From CAIWMF01 sp964402065 (GTDB lineage Bacteria; Verrucomicrobiota; Verrucomicrobiia; Chthoniobacterales; UBA6821): 64,000 nt of DNA. Under the pieces are notes generated by a model. It saw only the letters and a program-made list of their open reading frames with translations. It was not told where the DNA came from and searched no databases. Shown here piece after piece: positions 17,324 through 26,351 of the stretch. Made by a program: the position numbers and the translations under genes. The first letter of the stretch is position 1. The number at the start of each line of letters is the position of its first letter. The stretch is taken from contig CAYOAN010000007.1 of NCBI GenBank assembly GCA_964402065.1, positions 1-64,000 of the forward strand, in the 5' to 3' direction.

Positions 17324-20029
17324 TTATTTCACTGGTATTGGCACCGATGGATCTTTTAAAGCGGCTGCAGGAGCAACAATCGCCTCAACAGAACCTGGTG
17401 TATCGATATATTTTTTGATAACAGCGTTGAGTTTTTCTAAGGTAACATCTTTGATCTCATCGGCACGGTGCAAGTAGTGATCAAATCCTAACCCTACTAG
17501 TTCTTCACTGGCACAACGAAGCATGAGACCTGCATTTGATTGAATGGCCATGGCATCAGCTCCTAGCAGCTTTTGCTGAGCAGTTGCTAGCTCTTCTTGC
17601 GTAAGCCCATTTTTAGCGACATTCTGAATTTCATCATCAAATTCATGTTGCGCATGTTCGAGTTTTGTTGGATCTGTTCCCATGTAGAAAACAAAGGCGC
17701 CAGGAGCAAGTCCCATTGAGCTGGAAGCACCGACATAATAGGCAAGCGATTGCTTTTCACGAATCCGAAGAAAGAATCGTGATCCTAAATCACTACAAGC
17801 AGCATCAATTAATTCCAATGCAGGGCGATCAGGACTTGTTATCGGAGCTGTTAGAAAGCCTTTTACGACCACAGCCTGCTCTTTTGGCTCTGCCTTGCTA
17901 GCGTTAATGGCTGTTCTTAATGACGTCGGGTTTGGAGGGTTTTGTAATGCCAACTCCCCTGCTGGCATTTTTTCAAATGCCTGGGTTGCCACCTTGACTA
18001 CTTCCTCAGCATTGATGTCTCCAAAAATAGCAACCACTCCATTTTTTCCAACTGTCAGTTTTTTATAAAACTCCTCCACTAATTCTCGATTCAATGCAGG
18101 AACAGTCTCCTTTGTTCCTAAAATCCGCCGTGAATAAGGATGAGCTCCATACAATTTTTCCTTTAAGAGACGTTGTGTCACTGCAAGCAGCTGATCATCT
18201 TCTGCTTGAATTGCAGCAAGCTGGGCCATTTTTTCATGTTCAATCTCTTCTACTGGAAAAGTTGCTTCTGTTAAAACTTCGGCCAAGAGATTTAAACCTA
18301 AGGCAAAATCAGGTTTCATCACACCTACAGAAACACTAAAACTATTATTTCCTGCACTCGCTCCAATGCTTCCTCCTACCTGCTCAATTGTATCAGCAAT
18401 ATTTTGAGCATTTCGATTTTTAGTTCCTTTGATGAGTGTGCTCGCAAGAAGATCTGTTACTCCGTTATTGTTAGCGTTCTCTGCTAACAATCCTCCACGG
18501 AACATTCCCATGATCGAAACTAATGGCAAACGATGATCTTCACAAAGCAGCAACCTCAGTCCATTAGGAAGGACAATTTTTTTTACTTCTCGCTGTTCTA
18601 TTTTTGGAGAGGAATTTTTTTTCTGATCATCTTTAGAAAGTGTAGATTCTGGGTCAAGAGAAGTGATCGTTAAATGCTCACGCACCAAAAATTGCTTAGC
18701 AACTTGATTCACATCATTGAGAGTGACACGTTGGATTGCTGCTAAATATTCTTTTCCAAAAATTGGATTTCCTGTTTCAAGCCAATTAGAACCATAATCT
18801 TGAGCCCGACCATGAACTGTTGTCAGTGTATGTAGCTGATCAGCAAGCAGAGACTTTTTAGCTTTTTCTAATTGTTGTTGTGTGACACCAAGCTCCACAA
18901 CTTTGTCGAGCTCGGCTAGCGTTTCAGTTTCAGCAGTCTCTCTTTTTTCTGGAGCAGCAATAGCATTAACATAAAGCAACCCTTCACTTGCATTCAGCCC
19001 ATAGAATCCAGCTCCAATTTGATAGACGAGTTGTTTTTTTTCTCGAATCTCTTGATTCAAGATAGAGCTGTGTCCTGAGCCCAAAATATTACCGAGCACC
19101 TCGAGTGCAGGAGCTTTAGGGTGCGTCACTCCTGGCGCTTTCCAAGCAAGACTCACTCGACTCAACTCCGTTGGAAATGTCTTTCTTGCAACCTTCATAC
19201 CAAGTTGAGCTGGCTCTTTCTGAACAAGTACTGGTTCTAGTGCTTTGCGAGGATACTTTTCAAAAAAAGTATCAAGTTGTTGATGCACAACTGTGGCATC
19301 AACATCTCCAACGATTACGAAACAAAGGTTATTGGGCACATAACGCTTTTTAAAATATTCCATCACGTCTTCACGTGTTAGCTGATCATAAACTTCACGG
19401 TAACCAATGATAGGATAACGGTAGGGACTGACTTGAAAGGCTGTCGTAAAAAGAAGCTCACTGCTTTTTCTATCAGGATCATCATCGCCCATCGCAAATT
19501 CACGACGAATAACTTCCTGCTCTTTTTTATATTCCTCCGGTGGAAGTGAAGCATTCATGACGGCATCCGAAAAAACATCTAGTGCTTTACTCACTCCTGC
19601 TGCTGGAATATCAGTCCAAAACACAGTCCGATCAAAAGAGGTATATGCATTGAGATAACCTCCTTGACCTTGAATCTCCTCGGCAATTTTTCCAGGAGGC
19701 CGTGTTCCTGTACCTTTGAAAAGCATATGCTCTAAAATGTGAGATAACCCTGCACCTAACCATTTGCCCTCATCAATACTACCTGTACAGCACCATGCTT
19801 GAACGGAGGCTACCGGCGCATGATGATCTTCTTCAACAATTACAGTCAGGCCATTTTTCAAGGTAAAGATTTGAGGGTTTCCTGAAACTGTGAGTGAAGG
19901 GGCAAGCGCTGAGGTTGATGAAGTTGGTGTTGATGCTGTCATGGGTGAAGAAAGCTGAGGTGATGATTCTTTTAATGGTGCGGCGCATGCGCTAGAAAGA
20001 AAGAGGCAGGCTGCAATAAGATTTTTCAT
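17324..20029 (-). CDS. M16 family zinc metallopeptidase (two-domain)
   Basis: A 901-residue pitrilysin-family peptidase made of two M16 repeats. A signal peptide ending SACAAP, which could also be read as a lipobox, precedes the active half. The inverted zinc motif HILEH is at residues 97-101, with the distal glutamate expected in the helix around DAVMNASLPPEEYKKEQEVIRREF. The second half (about 470-900) keeps the fold (GGLLAENANNNGVTDLLAS) but lacks the HxxEH residues, as is normal for the partner domain. It should degrade peptides in the periplasm. The stop codon touches the start of the exported protein at 15026-17323, and four bases separate it from the TIGR04138 gene upstream. Confidence 0.92.
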   Translation of the reverse strand: MKNLIAACLFLSSACAAPLKESSPQLSSPMTASTPTSSTSALAPSLTVSGNPQIFTLKNGLTVIVEEDHHAPVASVQAWCCTGSIDEGKWLGAGLSHILEHMLFKGTGTRPPGKIAEEIQGQGGYLNAYTSFDRTVFWTDIPAAGVSKALDVFSDAVMNASLPPEEYKKEQEVIRREFAMGDDDPDRKSSELLFTTAFQVSPYRYPIIGYREVYDQLTREDVMEYFKKRYVPNNLCFVIVGDVDATVVHQQLDTFFEKYPRKALEPVLVQKEPAQLGMKVARKTFPTELSRVSLAWKAPGVTHPKAPALEVLGNILGSGHSSILNQEIREKKQLVYQIGAGFYGLNASEGLLYVNAIAAPEKRETAETETLAELDKVVELGVTQQQLEKAKKSLLADQLHTLTTVHGRAQDYGSNWLETGNPIFGKEYLAAIQRVTLNDVNQVAKQFLVREHLTITSLDPESTLSKDDQKKNSSPKIEQREVKKIVLPNGLRLLLCEDHRLPLVSIMGMFRGGLLAENANNNGVTDLLASTLIKGTKNRNAQNIADTIEQVGGSIGASAGNNSFSVSVGVMKPDFALGLNLLAEVLTEATFPVEEIEHEKMAQLAAIQAEDDQLLAVTQRLLKEKLYGAHPYSRRILGTKETVPALNRELVEEFYKKLTVGKNGVVAIFGDINAEEVVKVATQAFEKMPAGELALQNPPNPTSLRTAINASKAEPKEQAVVVKGFLTAPITSPDRPALELIDAACSDLGSRFFLRIREKQSLAYYVGASSSMGLAPGAFVFYMGTDPTKLEHAQHEFDDEIQNVAKNGLTQEELATAQQKLLGADAMAIQSNAGLMLRCASEELVGLGFDHYLHRADEIKDVTLEKLNAVIKKYIDTPGSVEAIVAPAAALKDPSVPIPVK

Positions 20030-20033
20030 AATT

Positions 20034-20447
20034 TTATGTTTCTAGCAATGTGCTGGTAATAGCCGGTTGAAAAGGAAGGACAAAAGCTTTTTCAAAATCA
20101 AATCCATTGGCAAAGGCTGCAAGCGTATCGTCTTCTGTCTTTCCGACAACTCCAGCTTCAATAAGGTTAAAAATAATATACCCGATATCGTTACTATTTT
20201 TGATTCCCCAATATTGTAAGAGAGTAAGGGACATTGGACCAAATTCTTTCAGCGTCAATAAACGAAAAGCCTCGAGCAACTCTGTTGCACTAATGTGCGT
20301 TGGTTGCAATTCTTTGCGCTGCTTTTTTTGGCGCTTCACACTAAAATCCATGACCTCACGCAAGAATAAATAAGCGTCATGCCGATAACGCTGGTCACGC
20401 GTAACAATTTTTTCAACAGCTTCTTGAAATCCTAAAATGGGAATCAT
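20034..20447 (-). CDS. TIGR04138-family protein (Verrucomicrobia/Planctomycetes-restricted)
   Basis: A 137-residue protein from the ATG beginning MIPILGFQEAV. It has the family pattern: RYRHDAYLFLREVMDF, TELLEAFRLLTLKEFGPMS, LLQYWGIKNSNDIGYIIFNL and a C-terminal DFEKAFVLPFQP. The family is known only from the PVC group and has no assigned function. The frame stays open far upstream through the fmdB gene, but those residues are low-complexity antiphase translation and are not part of the protein. An ATG 21 codons upstream (20510) is an alternative start. It lies four bases upstream of the M16 gene. Confidence 0.85.
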   Translation of the reverse strand: MIPILGFQEAVEKIVTRDQRYRHDAYLFLREVMDFSVKRQKKQRKELQPTHISATELLEAFRLLTLKEFGPMSLTLLQYWGIKNSNDIGYIIFNLIEAGVVGKTEDDTLAAFANGFDFEKAFVLPFQPAITSTLLET

Positions 20448-20607
20448 TGAGAAAGTAATGATTGGTGAGTAATGGGCAATGTGTTTTTCATAGAGAAAAC
20501 TTGACGCCATTGCCGCACAACAAGGCCTAAGAAAAAAAGTCCTAAAAGCAGAAGTATGACAACTTGCTCTCGCTGGGTTAAAGAAAACATCGCTTAACTC
20601 TAATGAG

Positions 20608-20949
20608 CTAGCTTTTTTTCGGCGATGCTTTTTTTTCTTTAGAGGGAGATTTTGCTGACTTAGAACTGCCAGATGATTTGGTCTCTGCAGCTTTTGCTGG
20701 TGCTGTTGAAGAAGATTCTTGCTTTGCCGAACTCTTATATCCCTCACTTCGATAATCAGTGATATAAAAACCAGAACCTTTGAATAGCAAACCAGCTCCA
20801 GCACCAATCAAACGTTTAACTTTTCCTTTCCCCCATTTTTTCATTTGGCATAAATCCTGAGGGCAAGTTTTATACGGATCTGAGGACATTGATTGAAAGG
20901 CATCAAAGTGATGACCGCACTTACTGCATTCGTATTCGTAGGTAGGCAT
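20608..20949 (-). CDS. FmdB-family zinc ribbon protein
   Basis: A 113-residue protein with the N-terminal FmdB/CxxC_CxxC zinc ribbon: MPTYEYECSKCGHHFD, then a second cysteine pair in KTCPQDLC whose spacing is wider than the usual CxxC. The GSGFYITDYRS segment at about residue 60 is also typical. The C-terminal 40 residues are Ser/Lys/Ala-rich and disordered. The family is proposed to be regulatory, but no reaction is known. It is the first gene of a probable minus-strand group with the TIGR04138, M16 and 15026-17323 genes. Confidence 0.88.
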   Translation of the reverse strand: MPTYEYECSKCGHHFDAFQSMSSDPYKTCPQDLCQMKKWGKGKVKRLIGAGAGLLFKGSGFYITDYRSEGYKSSAKQESSSTAPAKAAETKSSGSSKSAKSPSKEKKASPKKS

Positions 20950-21030
20950 GGAAATTCAAAAAAAAGGAAAGGGATAAGTTTTTTATAGTTTCATCAACCA
21001 TTCATCAACACATAAATTGTTAATTTTTTG

Positions 21031-21196
21031 TATCGTGTATTAAATTGAAAAGGAGACGTTGGAAGCGCCGCCATTTTTTCTTAGGACAAGGCCGAAGATC
21101 GAGACGCTATCCGAAGATAACGTAAGATCTGAGAACGCTGTCCTAAGAAAAAAGAGCAAGCTTATGGGCGTGCCTTTTTCAATTTAATACACGATA
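21031..21196. repeat. Complete 166-bp palindromic MITE-like element
   Basis: The ends are inverted repeats: TATCGTGTATTAAATTGAAA on the left and TTTCAATTTAATACACGATA on the right. Inside, a second inverted pair (TTTTTTCTTAGGACA / TGTCCTAAGAAAAAA) flanks a core with GACGCTATCC and AACGTAAGATCTGAGAACG. The whole sequence can fold into one long hairpin. It has no coding capacity. The ends begin and end with TA, which would fit TA-target insertion as in IS630/Tc1 relatives. Partial copies lie at 1-85 and 14455-14561. It fills most of the gap between fmdB and asd. Confidence 0.85.
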
Positions 21197-21213
21197 AGAC
21201 CAAAGCACGTTGG

Positions 21214-22218
21214 CTATAAAAGCAACTCCGCTATTTGCACCGCATTGAGCGCCGCTCCCTTGAGAAGCTGATCCCCACAAACCCAAAGAACAAGAGCATT
21301 TGGGAGAGCCGTATCAATTCGCAGCCTACCAACATGACACTGATCGAGACCTTGTACTGCTAGCGGCATGGGATAAAGTGCCTGGGTCGGCTCATCGATA
21401 AGGTCAACTCCAGGAGCAGCCATCAAAATATCCTGAGCTCTCTCAATCGAAACTGATTTTTCAAACTCTGCATGCAGCGCAATGGAATGAGCACGATACA
21501 CAGGAACACGCACACAAGTGACAGAAGTTTGCAACTTGGGAAGATGAAGAATTTTACGGCTCTCATTTTGAAACTTCATCTCCTCCTTCGTATAACCACT
21601 CTCTAAAAAGCTATCGACATGAGGCAAAAGATTAAAAGCAATCTGATGAGGGTAGACTTCTTTTGGTACAAGCTCACCTCGAGAAAGGCTTTCTACCTGA
21701 CTACGGAGTTCTTCAACAGCACGCGCTCCCGTCCCTGAAACAGCCTGATATGTTGAGGCAATCACGCGCTTTAAGCTGAAATGCTGATGCAAAGGAGCCA
21801 GGGCCATGAGCGCAATGGCCGTCGAGCAATTTGGATTAGCAATAATTCCACAATGATTTTTTATATCAGCAGGGTTAATCTCCGGAATAACAAGAGGCAC
21901 TTGATCATCCATGCGAAAAACTGATGAGTTATCGATCACAACAGCTCCAGCACGCACCGCATGTGGTGCAAACTTTTTTGAAACCTCTCCCCCTGCACTA
22001 AAAAAAACAATATCAATTCCTTTAAAACTTCCCTCCTCTAACACGTCCACTGGAATTTTTTCACCTCGAAAACTCAGTGAGACGCCAGCTGAACGAGGCG
22101 ATGCAAGCAAGCGCAGCGAGGCAACTGGAAAACTGCGACGTTCTAATACGCGCAGCAATTGCTCACCGACAGCTCCAGTTGCGCCAACGATGGCAATTTT
22201 TTTAGAAAAAGGTTTCAT
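21214..22218 (-). CDS. asd: Aspartate-semialdehyde dehydrogenase
   Basis: A 334-residue enzyme that reduces aspartyl phosphate to aspartate semialdehyde with NADPH. This step leads to lysine/diaminopimelate, threonine and methionine. The nucleotide motif GATGAVGEQLLR is at the N-terminus, the catalytic Cys131 is in NPNCSTAI, and the later SGTGARAVEEL and VPVYRAHS segments are present. The start is supported by the N-terminal position of the Rossmann strand. It stands alone between the MITE-like element and a divergent L,D-transpeptidase gene. Confidence 0.95.
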   Translation of the reverse strand: MKPFSKKIAIVGATGAVGEQLLRVLERRSFPVASLRLLASPRSAGVSLSFRGEKIPVDVLEEGSFKGIDIVFFSAGGEVSKKFAPHAVRAGAVVIDNSSVFRMDDQVPLVIPEINPADIKNHCGIIANPNCSTAIALMALAPLHQHFSLKRVIASTYQAVSGTGARAVEELRSQVESLSRGELVPKEVYPHQIAFNLLPHVDSFLESGYTKEEMKFQNESRKILHLPKLQTSVTCVRVPVYRAHSIALHAEFEKSVSIERAQDILMAAPGVDLIDEPTQALYPMPLAVQGLDQCHVGRLRIDTALPNALVLWVCGDQLLKGAALNAVQIAELLL

Positions 22219-22340
22219 GAAACGGGAAAAGAAAAAATTAAACAGAAAGTTTTCAAGGCTGCAACCCTACTCCAACAAATTATGCAATGTCCTAGCAATG
22301 TCGTCGTTTAAAAACAATACTGCTTATAACAAAAGAAAGG

Positions 22341-22946
22341 ATGACCTTTCTAAGGCAAATGACTTGTGCTTATGCTCTATGCTTGCCTCCTAAAATTCTT
22401 GAACCCTTACTATTTCTCTCTTCTACTTTTATGGTGACTGTTGTTACTTCAAGCCCTCTTAAAAAACGACCTCCAGCTTCGTTATGCTACCTTAAAATTT
22501 CCATCGCCACTCAAACCTTAGAGCTTTTTGAGCAGAGAGACGATGAAGCAGCTACTAGCCTGGCACGCTATCCTATCTCCAGCTCTAAGTTTGGATTAGG
22601 AACAGAACCTGGCACTAACAAGACTCCGCTCGGAAATTTTTTCATCGCAGAAAAAATTGGTGATGATCAGCCAGAATGGATGATTTTTAAATCGAGAAAA
22701 CCAACAGGAGAAATTGCTACCTTTGGAGGCGACTTAGACCAGGTCCTCACCCGCATCCTCTGGCTCAGCGGACTCGACCCTGACAATCAAAACACCCATG
22801 ACCGCTACATCTACATCCATGGCACCAATCAAGAAAACCTCATCGGAACCCCTGCTAGCCACGGCTGTATTCGGATGCTTAACGCTGATATGGTTGCATT
22901 ATTTGATCAAGTAGCAGTCGAAGATCATGTGGAGATTGTTATTTGA
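22341..22946 (+). CDS. L,D-transpeptidase (YkuD)
   Basis: Up to 201 residues with one YkuD domain. The catalytic motif is HGTN at about 162-165 and SHGCIRM at about 175-181, with Cys as nucleophile. These enzymes form 3-3 peptidoglycan cross-links or attach proteins to murein. From the first ATG the N-terminus has a hydrophobic stretch that could be a signal anchor. An ATG at 22431 (MVTVVTSSP) would give a 172-residue form without it, and neither has a clear Shine-Dalgarno at good spacing. The 3' end almost touches the convergent subtilase gene. A second YkuD gene lies at 58571-59188. Confidence 0.87.
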   Translation: MTFLRQMTCAYALCLPPKILEPLLFLSSTFMVTVVTSSPLKKRPPASLCYLKISIATQTLELFEQRDDEAATSLARYPISSSKFGLGTEPGTNKTPLGNFFIAEKIGDDQPEWMIFKSRKPTGEIATFGGDLDQVLTRILWLSGLDPDNQNTHDRYIYIHGTNQENLIGTPASHGCIRMLNADMVALFDQVAVEDHVEIVI

Positions 22947-22949
22947 ACC

Positions 22950-25900
22950 CTAGCCCTTGCACTCTGTTTGCTGTTGCCGCATACTTTGTTTCTTTTGTTT
23001 TTCCATTTTTTTCTCCAAGGAAAGCCTTTTTGCTTCCTCAAGCAGTTTTTCAGTTTCTTCTGTGTCAATTTTTTCTTTTGTTTTTAGGCAAGTTGGCTCT
23101 TTACTCAGTGCTCTTGCTAAATCGAGACGGCCTGACGCGACAGCAATTGTAGGATCTTCTTTATTAGCCGTCTCTTCAAGATGCTCCACGATTTTTTGAG
23201 GTGAAAGATTATTGAACTTTCTCATGACCCATGCAGCTGCTGCTGCCACTTGAGGTGCTGCCATCGAAGTACCAGCGAGTTCCCGATAAACTGCATCTCC
23301 CGCAAATGAAGCTGAAATAATTCCTTTCCCTGGTGCTGCTATTTGAATACTTTGTTTTCCGTAATAAGAAAAGTTGGCCAGATTTCCTTTTGGATTAGTG
23401 GCTGCCACAGCAATACCATTAGGCAATGAAAAGCTTGCTGGATAAGAAGGCCAATCATCTTTATTACGTTTCTCTGTGCCCTGCCCTTTTCTCAAATTGC
23501 CAGCTGCCATCACAGCAAGAACGGGAGGAGCAAATTGTTGAGGATCATAAGAACTCCATTCACCTTGCCCTTCTTTTCTTAAAATTTCATACGGATTGCT
23601 TAAAGCTTGCTTCAAACTTTCCAAATTTTTTTGTGAAAGCTCTCCCTCGTCATCACGACTGCCACCCCAACTGCAATTGATAATTCTTGCTCCTTGTTCA
23701 CGTGCATATCGTAAGCACTCGAGAGTGCGATCTACGAAACCTTCTGTTTGACCTGGCTCCATATTTTTACAAATAAGAAGTGCTGCAATATCGCGCACGC
23801 TAGCAATGCCACGGATAGTTGCTCGCGTGATCTCATTGAGTTCAAAAACAGTAGGTTCCTGTTCAGAGTTTTTCTTTTTCTTTACCTCAACTTCTTCGAC
23901 CTCATGCGGAAGACCAACGATAATTCCTGCAACATGAGTTCCATGCCCCGTATTATCTCGAGGTAAACCCCTATAATCAGGATGAATCGCACAAGCATTG
24001 TATCCGTAAGAAACTTCCTCATCCTCATCTTCTTCAACGACAATTTTATTTTCAAAAGCTTGGTGACTTTCTCTAATTCCGCTATCTACAACACCAATAC
24101 GAATAGGTGTTCCTTCTGCCACAATGGGCTCTTCTGTATTGAATAAAGTGTCAGGAGGATTGACTCCAAATAAGGAGTGTAAATACCAGGGTTGTGTTAT
24201 TTCTGTTCTTGCTGTTTCAGAAATTTTAGAAGAGGCAAGTTCTATGAGAGTAGAAGGATAACAATCAGCAGCTAAGTTTTTTTCTTCAATCGCTTTTTTT
24301 ATTTGATCAAATAACGTTAGTAGAGGGGGCTGATCCGCAGCAGCCAGAGCAGAAGCAGCGCTCTTAAAGTTAAGTCGATAGAGGTATTGTTCTGGCGCAA
24401 CTGATTCTAGTGTCAAATGATTGTTCGGAAAATCTTCTTTTAAGCTTTCTAAAAGGGTAGCTCTTTGAATGCTTGAATTCAATTTGACCATCAAATATTC
24501 AGCTGCCATTTTGATTTCCCGAAGAATCTCTCCGTTGGCAGCCGTTGTTCTTTCAATTCTCAACAGCGGCCCGACAAATCTTCTTTTATAAATCAAACTG
24601 ATTTTTTTTGTGCTATCAGATTGTACTTCTTCTCGTGATTCGAGGTAGCTTGATGCTTCGGTTGAATAATCTCTCTTCCATGCGGCCATTGCGCTTTCTA
24701 AAGAACTAAGATGTTGTCGCGCGCTTTCATTCCGCGCCTCAAGAGCGAAAATCTTTTGCTCAAAATTTTTAACTGTTGCCTCATCTCCTTGTCCATAGGC
24801 TTCTTGAACCTTTCCAAGATGGTTTTGAATAACTTTCAGCCTTCTCGCAATGGCATCCCACGTCTCGCCAATCTCATTTCTCTCCTCTTGATCTGCTAAA
24901 CGACGGCATTCCACAGCCTCCTCTATATTTTTCTTCAGTTCTTTCTTTTTACTCAAGAGCTCCAATTCCAATTCAATTTGATTCAGCTTCGCCTCCCAAT
25001 CTCTTACACTCTGCTTGAGTCTTGGCTTAATTCTCATTCCCAAACGTCGGATTTTCCCTCCGACAGCATCTCTCAGTCTTGTGTAAAACATTTCTGTTTC
25101 ACTCCAAATTTGAACAGCTTCTTCTGCTATCCTAATAGCATTATGGTAATGTTGACATGATTCAGGAATTCTTGCTTGAGCATAAGACTGGTCTGCATAA
25201 GAGCACCAACGTGCAGCAATATCCTCCCATTTTCTTTTGATTGTATTGCGAAAGTTTGTTTTCTTTCTTTCTAATTCTTCGATAAACTCAGAATTCAATT
25301 CCACTTCACCTTTAGCTTGTTGAAGGAGGGTCCGTATTTTCTTTCGTATCTCCTGTTGGTGTGCTTGTGTTACACTCAGTTGGCTATCAATTAGCGACGA
25401 AGAAACATGAGAAGTTGCTAAAAAAGTTTCCAGCCTGTCTTTTAACGAGTTTGACATGAAAGAACTGGAGGCTGTCACAGCTGAAGCAGCGCTCATACCG
25501 ACGACTCCTCCCCCAGGAGGAGCAGTTAAAGCATCAGCCAACTTCAAAGAAGCCATTGGTTTTATAATGCTACTAACCGAGGAAGCCACACTACTATTAT
25601 CATCCTCATCAGTAGTTAGTCCAATTTCACGCTTTTCAATCTCATCTTGAAGTTTTGAAAAAAGGTCATCCCAGCCCAGCCATATTTCACGACACTTACT
25701 TACAAGACTTCTTAATTTTTGATCTTCCTCTAGTGAGGATCGCTCTCCGCTCTCTAGGCTTGTTCTCAAGAGATCTGTTCCATTTTTTTTCTGTTTAACC
25801 CAATAGTGAATTTGCTCCTCTACTTTAAGAGACTCTATCCTCAAGCTTTCGTTATCAAGAGACTCAACGTTGACAGTACTAAGAACAGCCTTTAACTCCT

Positions 25901-26210
25901 CTGATGCTTGGTTAATAAATAAAAAACTTCTATCAAGTTTATCAGCAGAGAAGCTTAAATCTTCCCTTCCACTCATCATATCGCCTCGCTCCTCGTTACT
26001 AGAAAAATCTTCTGTTACATCATCAGTCAGTCTTCTTCCTTGGTTCTCTAGATCTTCTGCTACGAGCCTTTTTGCTTCCTGTTCTTCAATCTGCGCTTTC
26101 TCACTTCCTTTTCCTTTCCACAGTGGCTTCGGAGGCATAGCCTGCAACGAAGCCAGAGGGGCTCCCCAAAAAATTGCCATGAGGAAAGAAAGAAAGAATT
26201 TATTTTTCAT
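22950..26210 (-). CDS. Exported subtilisin-like serine protease with long helical N-terminal region
   Basis: A 1086-residue protein. A signal peptide (about 1-25, ending SLQAMPPKP) precedes some 600 residues rich in Glu, Lys and Arg with heptad-like helices, likely coiled coil. A peptidase S8 domain then spans about 690-1035. The catalytic triad is visible: Asp709 in GVVDSGI, His756 in GHGTHVAG and Ser982 in GTSMAAP. An Asn-containing oxyanion segment (AAGN) is also present. The C-terminus is a charged Lys/Glu/Gln helix. Subtilases often act on surface or secreted proteins, and the coiled-coil region may position or oligomerise it. It is divergent from the small lipoprotein gene at 26352. Confidence 0.9.
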   Translation of the reverse strand: MKNKFFLSFLMAIFWGAPLASLQAMPPKPLWKGKGSEKAQIEEQEAKRLVAEDLENQGRRLTDDVTEDFSSNEERGDMMSGREDLSFSADKLDRSFLFINQASEELKAVLSTVNVESLDNESLRIESLKVEEQIHYWVKQKKNGTDLLRTSLESGERSSLEEDQKLRSLVSKCREIWLGWDDLFSKLQDEIEKREIGLTTDEDDNSSVASSVSSIIKPMASLKLADALTAPPGGGVVGMSAASAVTASSSFMSNSLKDRLETFLATSHVSSSLIDSQLSVTQAHQQEIRKKIRTLLQQAKGEVELNSEFIEELERKKTNFRNTIKRKWEDIAARWCSYADQSYAQARIPESCQHYHNAIRIAEEAVQIWSETEMFYTRLRDAVGGKIRRLGMRIKPRLKQSVRDWEAKLNQIELELELLSKKKELKKNIEEAVECRRLADQEERNEIGETWDAIARRLKVIQNHLGKVQEAYGQGDEATVKNFEQKIFALEARNESARQHLSSLESAMAAWKRDYSTEASSYLESREEVQSDSTKKISLIYKRRFVGPLLRIERTTAANGEILREIKMAAEYLMVKLNSSIQRATLLESLKEDFPNNHLTLESVAPEQYLYRLNFKSAASALAAADQPPLLTLFDQIKKAIEEKNLAADCYPSTLIELASSKISETARTEITQPWYLHSLFGVNPPDTLFNTEEPIVAEGTPIRIGVVDSGIRESHQAFENKIVVEEDEDEEVSYGYNACAIHPDYRGLPRDNTGHGTHVAGIIVGLPHEVEEVEVKKKKNSEQEPTVFELNEITRATIRGIASVRDIAALLICKNMEPGQTEGFVDRTLECLRYAREQGARIINCSWGGSRDDEGELSQKNLESLKQALSNPYEILRKEGQGEWSSYDPQQFAPPVLAVMAAGNLRKGQGTEKRNKDDWPSYPASFSLPNGIAVAATNPKGNLANFSYYGKQSIQIAAPGKGIISASFAGDAVYRELAGTSMAAPQVAAAAAWVMRKFNNLSPQKIVEHLEETANKEDPTIAVASGRLDLARALSKEPTCLKTKEKIDTEETEKLLEEAKRLSLEKKMEKQKKQSMRQQQTECKG

Positions 26211-26332
26211 CGCTGAAAAATAGATGTTCTTAAAAAAATTTGAAGCGTGAATTGTTAAATTTTTTCAAATTTCTTTTTTACTCTTATCAAAACTCCCTCT
26301 ACAGTGAAGTCACATTAAGCAACCTGCTTTTG

Positions 26333-26340
26333 AAAGGAGG
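26333..26340 (+). promoter_or_regulatory. Strong Shine-Dalgarno (AAAGGAGG)
   Basis: AAAGGAGG sits 11 bases before the ATG at 26352. It is by far the closest match to the anti-Shine-Dalgarno consensus before any gene in this window, where most starts show none. It decides the start of the 38-residue lipoprotein and suggests a high translation rate. Confidence 0.8.
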
Positions 26341-26351
26341 CGAAATTATTT

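Noticed and set aside
20448..20807. Extended N-terminus for the TIGR04138 protein
   Set aside because: It overlaps fmdB out of frame and reads as low-complexity Lys/Gln sequence; the conserved family starts near 20447.
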